Positions 17,399 to 25,079 of a stretch of DNA of 64,000 nt are shown here, piece by piece. The notes below the pieces were generated by a model that was given only the letters and a program-made list of their open reading frames with translations, searched no databases and had not been told where the DNA came from. The translations under genes and the position numbers were made by a program. This DNA comes from Sporolactobacillus shoreae (GTDB taxonomy: Bacteria; Bacillota; Bacilli; Bacillales; Sporolactobacillaceae), in contig NZ_SRJD01000014.1 in assembly GCF_004684935.1 (NCBI RefSeq), positions 1 through 64,000 of the forward strand. The letters are read 5' to 3'. The stretch's first letter is position 1, and each line of letters begins with the position of its first letter.

Positions 17399-17632
17399 TT
17401 ATTTAAAAAAGTACCCAAGCAAAAAAGCACAAACAAAAAAGATGACGGCAAAAAAGATTGTCAACCGGTTCAGGCCAACTTCAATGCCTCTAGCTTTCTG
17501 TTTGCTGAAAAGCTGTTCCGCGCCTCCGGTAATCGCCTCGGACAGGCCGTCGCCGCGGCTCCTCTGCATCATAATCAGTACCACCATGATGACTGCAGCG
17601 GCAATCATCAGAATCAACAAAAATGTATGCAT
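17399..17632 (-). CDS. secG: preprotein translocase subunit SecG
   Basis: SecG is a small membrane subunit of the SecYEG channel. The protein has 77 residues from ATG 17632 (a TTG one codon earlier is possible). It shows two hydrophobic helices (about 2-21 and 56-76). The conserved cytosolic loop MMQRSRGDGLSEAITGGAE contains the diagnostic QxSRGDGL and GGAxxLF signature. It heads the conserved secG-est-rnr-smpB-ssrA block and lies directly downstream of tatC. Confidence 0.95.
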   Translation of the reverse strand: MHTFLLILMIAAAVIMVVLIMMQRSRGDGLSEAITGGAEQLFSKQKARGIEVGLNRLTIFFAVIFFVCAFLLGYFFK

Positions 17633-17746
17633 CAACTCGCCCCAATCTTCGGATCAACGTTCAAAATCCACTATTTTTAATTTAACATATGGGCTGTCCT
17701 GCCGCAACTAAATGCAGATATTTTATCCATATCCCTGCGGATCTGT

Positions 17747-18505
17747 TCAGAGAGTCACAGGCAGATCCTTTTCAGCCGCGGCCATCCTTTTCATTCTCCT
17801 TCTGTACGCGAACCCCGACAATGCCACACTGATTTCATAAAGCAAAAGAAGAGGGATCGCCACAAGCATATGGGAGATGAATTCCGGAGGAGAAATCATC
17901 GTTGCCAGAACGACCAGACAAAGATACGCTATTTTTCTCATCTTCTTCATCCGGGCCGGTGACAGGATGCCTAGATTGGTAAGGAATACGACGACCACCG
18001 GGATTTCAAAAAGGATCCCGAAAGGAACAACAATTTGCATTAAAAATTCGAAATATTTTTGTGTGGTGAACATGACTGTGAACATACCAGCATTGAGCGA
18101 CACCAGAAAGCGAAGGATATTCGGAAAAACAACGAAATAACCAAAACAGATGCCGCAGATAAACAGAAGAAAGATAGCAGGAATATAAGACAATGCAATT
18201 CTCCGCTCTCTTTCTGTCAGTGCTGGCGAAACAAAGATCCAGAGCTGCCATGCGGTAATAGGTATCGTAACAGCCAGAGCGATGACACCGGCAAGCATAA
18301 AATAAACCCACATGATGTCTGTCGGTCCGAGAACGGTCAGTTTCCCATGGATCCCCAGATCATAGATCAGCCAGTAATAAAGTTTGCGTACAAAGATCAG
18401 AGAGATGCCGAAACTGACGATGAAAGCTGCCAGAATAATGATGAATCGCTTCCGAAGTTCATTCAGATGCTCCAGCAGTGTCATGCCTTGGCCGCTTTTT
18501 TTCAT
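17747..18505 (-). CDS. tatC: twin-arginine translocase subunit TatC
   Basis: TatC is the receptor subunit of the Tat exporter, which moves folded, cofactor-containing proteins across the membrane and recognises twin-arginine signals. It has 252 residues and six hydrophobic helices. The N-terminus has MTLLEHLNELRKR, the conserved signal-binding glutamate region. LTERERRIALSYIP lies after the second helix, and the conserved FEIPVVVVFL follows. The gene starts 16 bp after tatA. The hydrogenase small subunit with its RRTFLK signal is an obvious client, and the pair lies at the end of the hyp gene run. Confidence 0.95.
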   Translation of the reverse strand: MKKSGQGMTLLEHLNELRKRFIIILAAFIVSFGISLIFVRKLYYWLIYDLGIHGKLTVLGPTDIMWVYFMLAGVIALAVTIPITAWQLWIFVSPALTERERRIALSYIPAIFLLFICGICFGYFVVFPNILRFLVSLNAGMFTVMFTTQKYFEFLMQIVVPFGILFEIPVVVVFLTNLGILSPARMKKMRKIAYLCLVVLATMISPPEFISHMLVAIPLLLLYEISVALSGFAYRRRMKRMAAAEKDLPVTL

Positions 18506-18521
18506 ATCGATCCGGCTTCCT

Positions 18522-18758
18522 TCATCCTTTTTTTTCTTCGCTATTCGCCTGTTCCGTATGGGCTTCCGTCAGATTTTTTTTCTTTTCTGATGCTTCTTCC
18601 TCGTTATCTGATGCCAGGCCTGTTGTTGCTTTTTTAAACTCTCTCAGAGATTTTCCAAATGCTTTGCCGATTTCCGGAAGTTTTGACGGCCCAAAAATAA
18701 TCAGAGCAATGACTAGTATCATAATTAATCCAGGAAAGCCAATATTACCAAGTCCCAT
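18522..18758 (-). CDS. tatA: Sec-independent translocase TatA
   Basis: TatA oligomers form the protein-conducting element of the Tat system. The 78-residue protein has one N-terminal helix ([16 protein letters not shown]), the [10 protein letters not shown] hinge, an amphipathic helix [14 protein letters not shown] and an acidic/lysine-rich tail. A GAGGAG site lies 9 nt before ATG 18758. The gene is separated from hypE by a MITE-like repeat. tatAC may once have been co-transcribed with the hydrogenase genes; whether they still are is unclear. Confidence 0.95.
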   Translation of the reverse strand: MGLGNIGFPGLIMILVIALIIFGPSKLPEIGKAFGKSLREFKKATTGLASDNEEEASEKKKNLTEAHTEQANSEEKKG

Positions 18759-18795
18759 TATTATTCACTCCTCACTTATGTCACTTAATTTTTTT

Positions 18796-18982
18796 GGTTT
18801 TGTTAAACTTGTCTGTTGTTTTTCGCTCCAGACGCTCGTTTTCCGCGGGCGATCCGTGAGCCTCCTCGCTCGGTGCCTTCGCTGCGGGGTCTCACCTGGC
18901 TCGCTGATCCCGCAGGAGTCTCGCGCCTTCCGCTCCAATTAACTGAGGGACAAAAACAAATGTACGATGTTTTAGCAAATCC
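18796..18982 (+). repeat. MITE-like repeat, copy 1 (hypE-tatA gap)
   Basis: GGTTTTGTTAAACTTGTCTG begins a copy with the shared GTTTTTCGCTCCAG and GAGCCTCCTCGCTCGGTGCC blocks. The far end is degenerate and reaches the hypE stop codon. No target duplication is visible, so this is an old copy. Confidence 0.8.
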
Positions 18983-19976
18983 TCGGAAGCATCATGCCCG
19001 AAAGGCGGTGAAGCCTTCTCTTACTGCCAAGCGGTGTTTCGAGCAGGAGATGTCCGATTCCCTTGCCCGTGACATGTCCGATGACCACAGCATTCTCTCC
19101 TTCAGGGAAACGATGCAGTGTATCCAGAACCTTTTCAGAATCCGAATGGGAAACGATCATAATCACTTTTCCTTCGTTTGCCAGATAAAGCGGATCAAAT
19201 CCGAGAATATCGCAGGCTCCTCTGACTTCATTACGTATCGGAAGCGACTGTTCTTCGATCTCGAGAACGGAACTAAAATCTTCGGCGATTTCCACAAGTG
19301 TTGTCGCTACGCCCCCGCGTGTCGGATCACGCATCATTTTCACATCGCAGCCCTTTTCAATGACTGAATGGATCATTTTGTTCAGCGGGGCGCAGTCACT
19401 TTGAAGATCCGTCATCAGCCCGAGTTCGCCGCGGGCAGCGAGTATGGCAATGCCGTGATCACCGAGTGTTCCGCTGATAATGATATCGTCCCCCGCCTCG
19501 ATTCTGGAAGGGTCAATGGCTCCTGAAACACGCTGCAGGCCAACTCCGGTTGTATTGATATAAACGCCGTCGGCCCCGCCTTTTTCCACAACCTTTGTAT
19601 CGCCGGCGACTACACGGACACCCGCTTTTTCAGCTTCCTCAGCCAGTGATCGGACGATTTTTCTCAAATCGGCGAATGGAAAACCTTCTTCGATGATAAA
19701 CCCCACAGTCATATAAAGGGGAATGGCTCCGGCAACCGCCAGATCATTAATCGTTCCGGAAACAGCGATCTTGCCAATGTCGCCTCCCGGAAAGAAAAGC
19801 GGTCGGACAACAAAGCTGTCAGTGGTGACCGCAATCTCTCCACTGTTCAGCGATAGAAATGCCGAGTCGAAGCGAGCGTCATTTCCGTTGCCGAACGCAG
19901 AAACAAAGATTTGCTGGATCAGCTTGTGGGCCAGTTCCCCGCCGTCTCCATGAGCCAGTGTCACTTTGCGTTCCAT
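18972..19976 (-). CDS. hypE: hydrogenase maturation protein HypE
   Basis: HypE is an ATP-dependent dehydratase that turns a carbamoyl group, received from HypF on its C-terminal cysteine, into the cyanide ligand of the [NiFe] site. It has 334 residues. The C-terminus ends PRIC, with the catalytic Cys last. The N-terminal LAHGDGGELAHKLI and the ATP-binding glycine motifs (GDIGKIAVSGTINDLAVAGA) are typical of the PurM/HypE family. It starts 3 bp after the hypD stop. The last codons abut the end of a MITE-like repeat without loss of the cysteine. Confidence 0.96.
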   Translation of the reverse strand: MERKVTLAHGDGGELAHKLIQQIFVSAFGNGNDARFDSAFLSLNSGEIAVTTDSFVVRPLFFPGGDIGKIAVSGTINDLAVAGAIPLYMTVGFIIEEGFPFADLRKIVRSLAEEAEKAGVRVVAGDTKVVEKGGADGVYINTTGVGLQRVSGAIDPSRIEAGDDIIISGTLGDHGIAILAARGELGLMTDLQSDCAPLNKMIHSVIEKGCDVKMMRDPTRGGVATTLVEIAEDFSSVLEIEEQSLPIRNEVRGACDILGFDPLYLANEGKVIMIVSHSDSEKVLDTLHRFPEGENAVVIGHVTGKGIGHLLLETPLGSKRRLHRLSGMMLPRIC

Positions 19977-19979
19977 CGA

Positions 19980-21089
19980 TCATCCTTCCTTTCTCATGTA
20001 TGAATAATGAGCCGCGCAGCTGCCTTCTGTGGAAACCATGCAAGGCCCGATCGGATGAAGCGGTGTGCAGGCTTTTCCAAACAGTACGCACTCTTCGGGA
20101 GATGCCAAGCCGCAGATCATGTCGCCGCAACGGCAGAGCGTCTTCTTCGGCTCTCCGACCTTAATGTTAAACTTCTCTTTGGCATTAAAACGGCTGTATT
20201 TCTCGCGAATTTCAAGACCGCTCTGCGGAATGACGCCGATGCCTCGCCAAGCCTCGTCACAGGGCTGAAAGAATTCATTCATGATTTTCTGCGCCGTTTT
20301 GTTGCCCTCCAAACGAACGACGCTCTTATAATTGTTGAGGATTTCCGGGCGGTCTTCATAAACCATTTTCAACAATTTATAGATCGCACTCAGCATCTCT
20401 ACGGGTTCAAACCCGCTGATCACGCCGGGCATCCGGAATTCATCAATCAGAAACTGATAGGCCTGTTCGCCAAGCACGATGGAAACGTGGCCCGGAAGCA
20501 GAAAACCGTTGATTTTGACTTTTTTGACAGAGAGCAGTGTTCGGAGCACGGGTTGAACGAGTTTTGTCGTCGCCCACATCGAAAAATTCTTCAGATTTTT
20601 CTGCGCGGCTAGTTGAATCGCAGCCGCGAGCACCGGGACCGTCGTCTCAAAGCCGACACCAAGAAAGACGACTTCTTTTTCCGGATTTTCTTCAGCAATC
20701 CGGACGGCATCAAGCGGCGAGTACACGATCCGGACATCACGCCCTTCCGTTTTCGCACTCTGCAGGCTCCGTTTCGAACCGGGGACGCGTATCATATCCC
20801 CGAATGTGCAAACAATCCGGTTGTTCGATTCAGCGACTTCAATCATTGCATCGATCTGTTTCTGATCTGTCACGCAAACCGGACAGCCAGGTCCCGAGAT
20901 CAAATTGACATGTCCCTGGAGAATCAGTTTCACGCCGGTTTTTGCCAGTGCCATCGTATGCGATCCGCAGACTTCCATAAAAGCAGGCATCACGCCAAAT
21001 TTTTCTTTGCAACGGTCGGCCAGTTCGATGACCTTCTGCGCAAGTTCCTTAGCTACTGCAGGATCCGCCGGTTCAAATAACGTCTGCAC
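19980..21089 (-). CDS. hypD: hydrogenase maturation protein HypD
   Basis: HypD, with HypC, is the [4Fe-4S] scaffold on which the Fe(CN)2CO unit is built. Start: GTG 21089 (VQTLFEPADP), with GGGAG about 10 nt upstream, gives 369 residues, the usual size; the longer frame to 21170 runs deep into hypC. Conserved motifs include FMEVCGSHTMALAK, LISGPGCPVCVT and GVGFETT, and near the C-terminus LCRCGDMICG and the Cys-rich VLFGKACTP for the cluster. It overlaps hypC by 17 bp, suggesting coupled translation. Confidence 0.95.
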   Translation of the reverse strand: MQTLFEPADPAVAKELAQKVIELADRCKEKFGVMPAFMEVCGSHTMALAKTGVKLILQGHVNLISGPGCPVCVTDQKQIDAMIEVAESNNRIVCTFGDMIRVPGSKRSLQSAKTEGRDVRIVYSPLDAVRIAEENPEKEVVFLGVGFETTVPVLAAAIQLAAQKNLKNFSMWATTKLVQPVLRTLLSVKKVKINGFLLPGHVSIVLGEQAYQFLIDEFRMPGVISGFEPVEMLSAIYKLLKMVYEDRPEILNNYKSVVRLEGNKTAQKIMNEFFQPCDEAWRGIGVIPQSGLEIREKYSRFNAKEKFNIKVGEPKKTLCRCGDMICGLASPEECVLFGKACTPLHPIGPCMVSTEGSCAAHYSYMRKEG

Positions 21090-21297
21090 GGGCCATCTTC
21101 TCCCATTCGCTGATACTCTGATGCGCAAAGGTCTGGTCAATGATCGACATGCCCTGTCCGGCATGAACAATCACATATTCTCCGATTTCCACTTCCGGCA
21201 CAAACAGAATGCCGACTTCCATTTTCGTGCCCATGACATCAACAAGTGCCGTATACTCTTTTTTTTCAATGACTTTAGCAGGAACGCCTACACACAT
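21073..21297 (-). CDS. hypC: hydrogenase maturation chaperone HypC
   Basis: HypC is a small chaperone that carries the Fe(CN)2CO unit and binds the large subunit precursor. The chosen start (ATG 21297, MCVGVPAKV) places the essential cysteine at position 2, as in the family, 9 nt after AGGAGG; an ATG three codons earlier would bury it. Length is 74 residues. The beta-barrel pattern with VGEYVIVHAG-like sequence (EIGEYVIVHAGQGMSIID) is present. It is followed by overlapping hypD. Confidence 0.95.
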   Translation of the reverse strand: MCVGVPAKVIEKKEYTALVDVMGTKMEVGILFVPEVEIGEYVIVHAGQGMSIIDQTFAHQSISEWEKMARADVI

Positions 21298-21364
21298 GCT
21301 GCTCATCCTCCTATGTAATGCCTTTTTATTAATATATCACTTTATCAATTTTCAAAGGGAATCA

Positions 21365-23656
21365 TTATTTACCAGATTGCATTTCCGCCGCCACGGCCAG
21401 CTGCCCCAGGCACAGGCCTCCGTCTCCGCACGGAATACGGTGATGGGTATAAACGTCAAAACCCGACGCGCTCAACCATTCGTTCAGACGCTCAGCCAGA
21501 TAGGGATTATTAAGGCTCCCTCCGGACAGTGCGACACGTTTTCCAAATTCCGGATGCCGTGAATAGATCTTTCGGATCACACGGACGCAGGCCACCGCCA
21601 CTGTTTCATGAAAACGAAGGCTGATCTGCGCGACCGGTAGACCATTCAGACGATCATCGGCAATTTGTTCCAGCATCGGAGAAAAATCAATTTCAATCAA
21701 CTTTTCATCCGTCACCAAGTAGGGATAGGGCTCAATCTTCCCCCCATGACTGCCGATGCATTCAGACAGAAGAATCGCCGCTTCGCCGTCATAGGTCGAA
21801 ACCTTGCAGATGCCGAGCATCGCGCTGACTGCGTCAAACAGGCGCCCACAGGTTCCCGCCAGAGGGGCGTTCAGCTTCATAGCCACCATTCGTTCAATCA
21901 CGCGCAGCGCAGCGCCTTGGTTCGGAAAAAGCTGTGCCGCAATCCCCTTGCCCTTTTCCCCAAGCAGGCTGATCAGCATCGCCGCCGCGTTGCGCCACGG
22001 TTCGGTCACTGCCCGGTCACCGCCGGGAAGCGGCGTGTAGCGAAGATGTGCCAGCCGCTGATATCCGGACGCTCCGCCGTGCAGCACTTCAAAACCCCAA
22101 ACGTTGCCGTCCTCGCCGTATCCGGTCCCGTCGAGAATTAGGCCAAGGCATTCACCCGTAAGCCCGTTGTCCTCCATGCAGGATACGAGGTGTGCGTGAT
22201 GATGCTGCACTTCGATCACCTGTCGGTCCATCCGTTCCGCTATTTCCCGGGTGCTATAATCCGGGTGCCTGTCAATCGCAATGATCCGAGGATCAACCCC
22301 CATCCATTGGGTCAGATGAGCCAGCGTCTCCTCATAGTGGGCCATGCTTTCCACAGCCGCCAGATCACCAAGATGCGGGCTGACAAAAATCTGGCTGCCT
22401 CGCCCAAGGGCAAATGTATTTTTCATCTGACTGCCAAGCGCCGCGATGCCATCCACTTTCCGCTCCGTGCTGATCGGGTCGGGAACATAGCCTCTGGACC
22501 GTCTCAGAAAGAATGGAGTATGGCTTCCGATCCGCACCACTGAATCATCAATGGCGTGAAGAATCGGTCGATTGTGGGTCAGGATCTGATCCGCGATCCT
22601 GTTCAGATAGTGAACAGCGCGCTCATCCTGGTAGAGAATCGGAAGCCCGGACGGATTGGCACTCGTCATGACCAGAAATAAATAGTTTCCATCGTCAAAA
22701 AGTAAATGGTGCAATGGCGCGTAAGGCAGCATCACTCCGATTGTACGAACACCCGGAGCAAGGGCCTCCGGCAGCACATCCGAAAAAGAATCCTTTTTCT
22801 CAAGAAGAACAATCGGGGCTTCCGGCGACTGCAGCACATCCGCTTCCTCATCCGAAAGACTGGCAACCCTCTGCGTCACCTCAACGGATGCCGCCATTAT
22901 AGCCAGCGGTTTATCCGGCCGGCCCTTGCGCTGCCTGAGCCTGGCTACAGCATCAGGATTGGCCGCGTCACAGGCCAGATGGAATCCGCCGATCCCTTTA
23001 ATGGCAACAATTCCACCCTTTTCGAGCGTTCGGACAGCCCCCTTCAGCGCGTCTTCATGTTCGCCAAGAGTTTCTCCATCGGGTGAGAGCAGCGTCAGAT
23101 GGGGTCCGCAGGCATCGCAAGCAATCGGCTGCGCGTGGTGGCGGCGGTTCAGCGGATTATTATATTCCTCCGCGCATTTGCCGCACATTCTAAAGCCCTT
23201 CATTGACGTGTACACCCGATCATAAGGCAATTCTTCAATAATGGTGTACCTCGGACCACATTGAGTACAATTGATGAACGGATAACGGTACCGAAAGTTT
23301 TTGGGATCACGCATTTCTCTGAGACAGTCATCGCAGACTGCCGAATCAACGGGTATCACCAATTCCGATTTTCCGGAGCGGTCACTGTCGATGATCTGAA
23401 AATCGCTCAATCCGGATAAACCAGCCGGATTGATGGCCACCTCGTCAATCCGAGACAGCCGGGGCTTTTCAGCTCTTAGCCTTTTCAAGGCCTGCTCGAT
23501 TGCGTCCCCGTTGCCCTCCCAGACAATCCGCACACCGTCCATATTATTCTGAACGGTTCCGGCCAGGCCTTCCTCGTGAGAGATCCTGTAGACAAACGGC
23601 CGGAAGCCAACGCCCTGAACCCGACCGCGGACGGTGACCTTTACCGCTTCTGGCAA
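21365..23656 (-). CDS. hypF: carbamoyltransferase HypF
   Basis: HypF makes thiocarboxamide on HypE from carbamoyl phosphate and ATP, the source of the cyanide ligands. It has 763 residues. Order: acylphosphatase domain (VRGRVQGVGFRPFVY, about 8-95); zinc-finger region with CDDCLREM, CTQCGPR, CGKCAEEY and CDACGPH; a YrdC-like domain (about 200-380); and a Kae1-like domain with VQHHHAHLVSCMEDNG and GLILDGTGYGEDG. TTG 23656 is the only good start, giving a 16-bp overlap with hypB. All expected catalytic parts are intact. Confidence 0.95.
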   Translation of the reverse strand: MPEAVKVTVRGRVQGVGFRPFVYRISHEEGLAGTVQNNMDGVRIVWEGNGDAIEQALKRLRAEKPRLSRIDEVAINPAGLSGLSDFQIIDSDRSGKSELVIPVDSAVCDDCLREMRDPKNFRYRYPFINCTQCGPRYTIIEELPYDRVYTSMKGFRMCGKCAEEYNNPLNRRHHAQPIACDACGPHLTLLSPDGETLGEHEDALKGAVRTLEKGGIVAIKGIGGFHLACDAANPDAVARLRQRKGRPDKPLAIMAASVEVTQRVASLSDEEADVLQSPEAPIVLLEKKDSFSDVLPEALAPGVRTIGVMLPYAPLHHLLFDDGNYLFLVMTSANPSGLPILYQDERAVHYLNRIADQILTHNRPILHAIDDSVVRIGSHTPFFLRRSRGYVPDPISTERKVDGIAALGSQMKNTFALGRGSQIFVSPHLGDLAAVESMAHYEETLAHLTQWMGVDPRIIAIDRHPDYSTREIAERMDRQVIEVQHHHAHLVSCMEDNGLTGECLGLILDGTGYGEDGNVWGFEVLHGGASGYQRLAHLRYTPLPGGDRAVTEPWRNAAAMLISLLGEKGKGIAAQLFPNQGAALRVIERMVAMKLNAPLAGTCGRLFDAVSAMLGICKVSTYDGEAAILLSECIGSHGGKIEPYPYLVTDEKLIEIDFSPMLEQIADDRLNGLPVAQISLRFHETVAVACVRVIRKIYSRHPEFGKRVALSGGSLNNPYLAERLNEWLSASGFDVYTHHRIPCGDGGLCLGQLAVAAEMQSGK

Positions 23657-24300
23657 GCCTGATACGCTTCTTTCACCCAGTTAAGCCAATCGTCGAAGCC
23701 TTCACCCGTTCTCGCCGATAGCGGCATGATCCGTGACGAAGGATTGATCCCTCTCAGGTCCTCTTGCGCTTTTTCCAGATCGAACGAAGTATAGGATAGC
23801 AGATCAATTTTATTGATCAGCGCCAGTTCCGTAACATGAAACATCAGCGGATATTTTGGAATTTTGTCATTCCCTTCCGGTGTGCTGAGCACGACGATCC
23901 GGTGGTCCTGCCCAAGATCAAATTCGGATGGACAGACAAGATTGCCCACATTTTCGATAAAAAGGATATCGGTTTCTTCGAGATTAATATCCGGAAGCAC
24001 TTTCGCGATCATCCTGGGATCAAGATGGCATTCTCCTTCAGTCGCAATCTGCACCGCTCGCACACCTGTCGCCCTGACTCTGTCCGCATCGCGCTCTGTG
24101 GCAATGTCGCCCTCAATCACCGCAATTCTGAACTGACCGGATAGAGCGGCAGCCGTTTTTTCCAGAATGGTCGTTTTGCCGGCGCCCGGCGAGCTCATGA
24201 TATTAATAACCAGTGTCTTTGACTGTCTGAACAGCTGTCGATTGAATTCAGCGGCACGGTCGTTGTTTTCCATCACATCTTTTTCCAATGTAATCTTCAT
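23641..24300 (-). CDS. hypB: hydrogenase nickel incorporation GTPase HypB
   Basis: HypB is a GTPase that, with HypA, delivers nickel to the large subunit. Start: ATG 24300, 8 nt after AAGGGAG and 4 bp after the hypA stop, gives 219 residues. The P-loop is SSPGAGKT. The metal-binding Cys-His pair is in GECHLD, and the guanine-specificity motif is NKID. There is no N-terminal histidine-rich stretch, so it lacks the nickel-storage function of some HypB proteins. Confidence 0.96.
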   Translation of the reverse strand: MKITLEKDVMENNDRAAEFNRQLFRQSKTLVINIMSSPGAGKTTILEKTAAALSGQFRIAVIEGDIATERDADRVRATGVRAVQIATEGECHLDPRMIAKVLPDINLEETDILFIENVGNLVCPSEFDLGQDHRIVVLSTPEGNDKIPKYPLMFHVTELALINKIDLLSYTSFDLEKAQEDLRGINPSSRIMPLSARTGEGFDDWLNWVKEAYQACQKR

Positions 24301-24304
24301 GGGT

Positions 24305-24658
24305 TTAGCTCCCTTCATATGATTCAATTTTAAACGTTTCTCCGGATTGAATCACGCCAAAGGGCATATCGCATTCCGGACACAGAGCCAGATATTCCGA
24401 CGGTTCGTATTCTTTGCCACAAAGGGCGCATCGGGCCAGCCCTCTCTCCCTGATAATCTCTAACTGAGCACGCTCGCCAATCCGTGGTATTTCGCCTGTT
24501 TTGCAAAACGCATCAAAAGCGAAACGCAACGCGTCCGGCAAGACATTGCTCAGATCGCCGACTATCAGCGAAACTTTGTCAATCGTCTCCAAACCATGTT
24601 TTTCCGCGTCTTCAGAGACCATCTGAAGCGCCTCTTCCATGAGTCCCATTTCATGCAT
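24305..24658 (-). CDS. hypA: hydrogenase nickel incorporation protein HypA
   Basis: HypA is the nickel metallochaperone partner of HypB. It has 117 residues starting MHEMGLMEEALQ, where His2 and Glu3 bind nickel. The C-terminal zinc site is CALCG...CPEC. Its start overlaps the preceding gene by 8 bp, so translation is probably coupled. Confidence 0.96.
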   Translation of the reverse strand: MHEMGLMEEALQMVSEDAEKHGLETIDKVSLIVGDLSNVLPDALRFAFDAFCKTGEIPRIGERAQLEIIRERGLARCALCGKEYEPSEYLALCPECDMPFGVIQSGETFKIESYEGS

Positions 24659-25079
24659 CCGTGGGCACCCCTTTGTCAGGAAGTGCTACCCACCATGATC
24701 CTTCTTCTTTCTTAACAGAAAAAGTATTCGGCCGAAGCGAATCTTCACTGTCTGAAAAAGTGTAGCTTCGCCCGCAGGCTGTACAAGTCAGCCGCCGGTC
24801 GTAGGCGATCCACTGCAATGTTTCATGGCAGTCGGGACATATTTTACTGCAAGCGATCAGGCGGTCAGCCGCAAGATAAAGGCTGATGATCCTGCCCGCG
24901 CAGATCTGTTCCTGATAACCCGGCTCAATGGATTCGAGGCGCATCCAGCTGACACCGGTCAGCACATCGGCCGCTCGCTCAAGTTTATCAATATCGTTCT
25001 CAAAAAGCGGGTACACGATTTCTTTTCCGGTATCCGTCAGACTTTGAACCAGTTCTTTCAGAAAAGAGCGCCGATCCAT
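24651..25079 (-). CDS. Rieske-like or zinc-ribbon protein of the hydrogenase operon, unknown role
   Basis: This is a 142-residue protein with no name I can give. Its start codon shares a base with the stop of the upstream gene (TAATG), and it overlaps hypA by 8 bp, so it is embedded in the operon. The N-terminus is MDRRSFLKELV, a twin-arginine-like string, but no hydrophobic stretch follows, so export is doubtful. A metal site is evident: CPDCH (81-85), then 14 residues, then CTACG (99-103). Spacing and the surrounding LQWIAYDRRLTC...RSYTF recall a Rieske fold, but the second His of a true Rieske site is replaced by Cys, making an all-Cys, zinc-ribbon- or rubredoxin-like site. A role in electron transfer or cluster assembly is a guess. 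Confidence 0.75.
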   Translation of the reverse strand: MDRRSFLKELVQSLTDTGKEIVYPLFENDIDKLERAADVLTGVSWMRLESIEPGYQEQICAGRIISLYLAADRLIACSKICPDCHETLQWIAYDRRLTCTACGRSYTFSDSEDSLRPNTFSVKKEEGSWWVALPDKGVPTDA

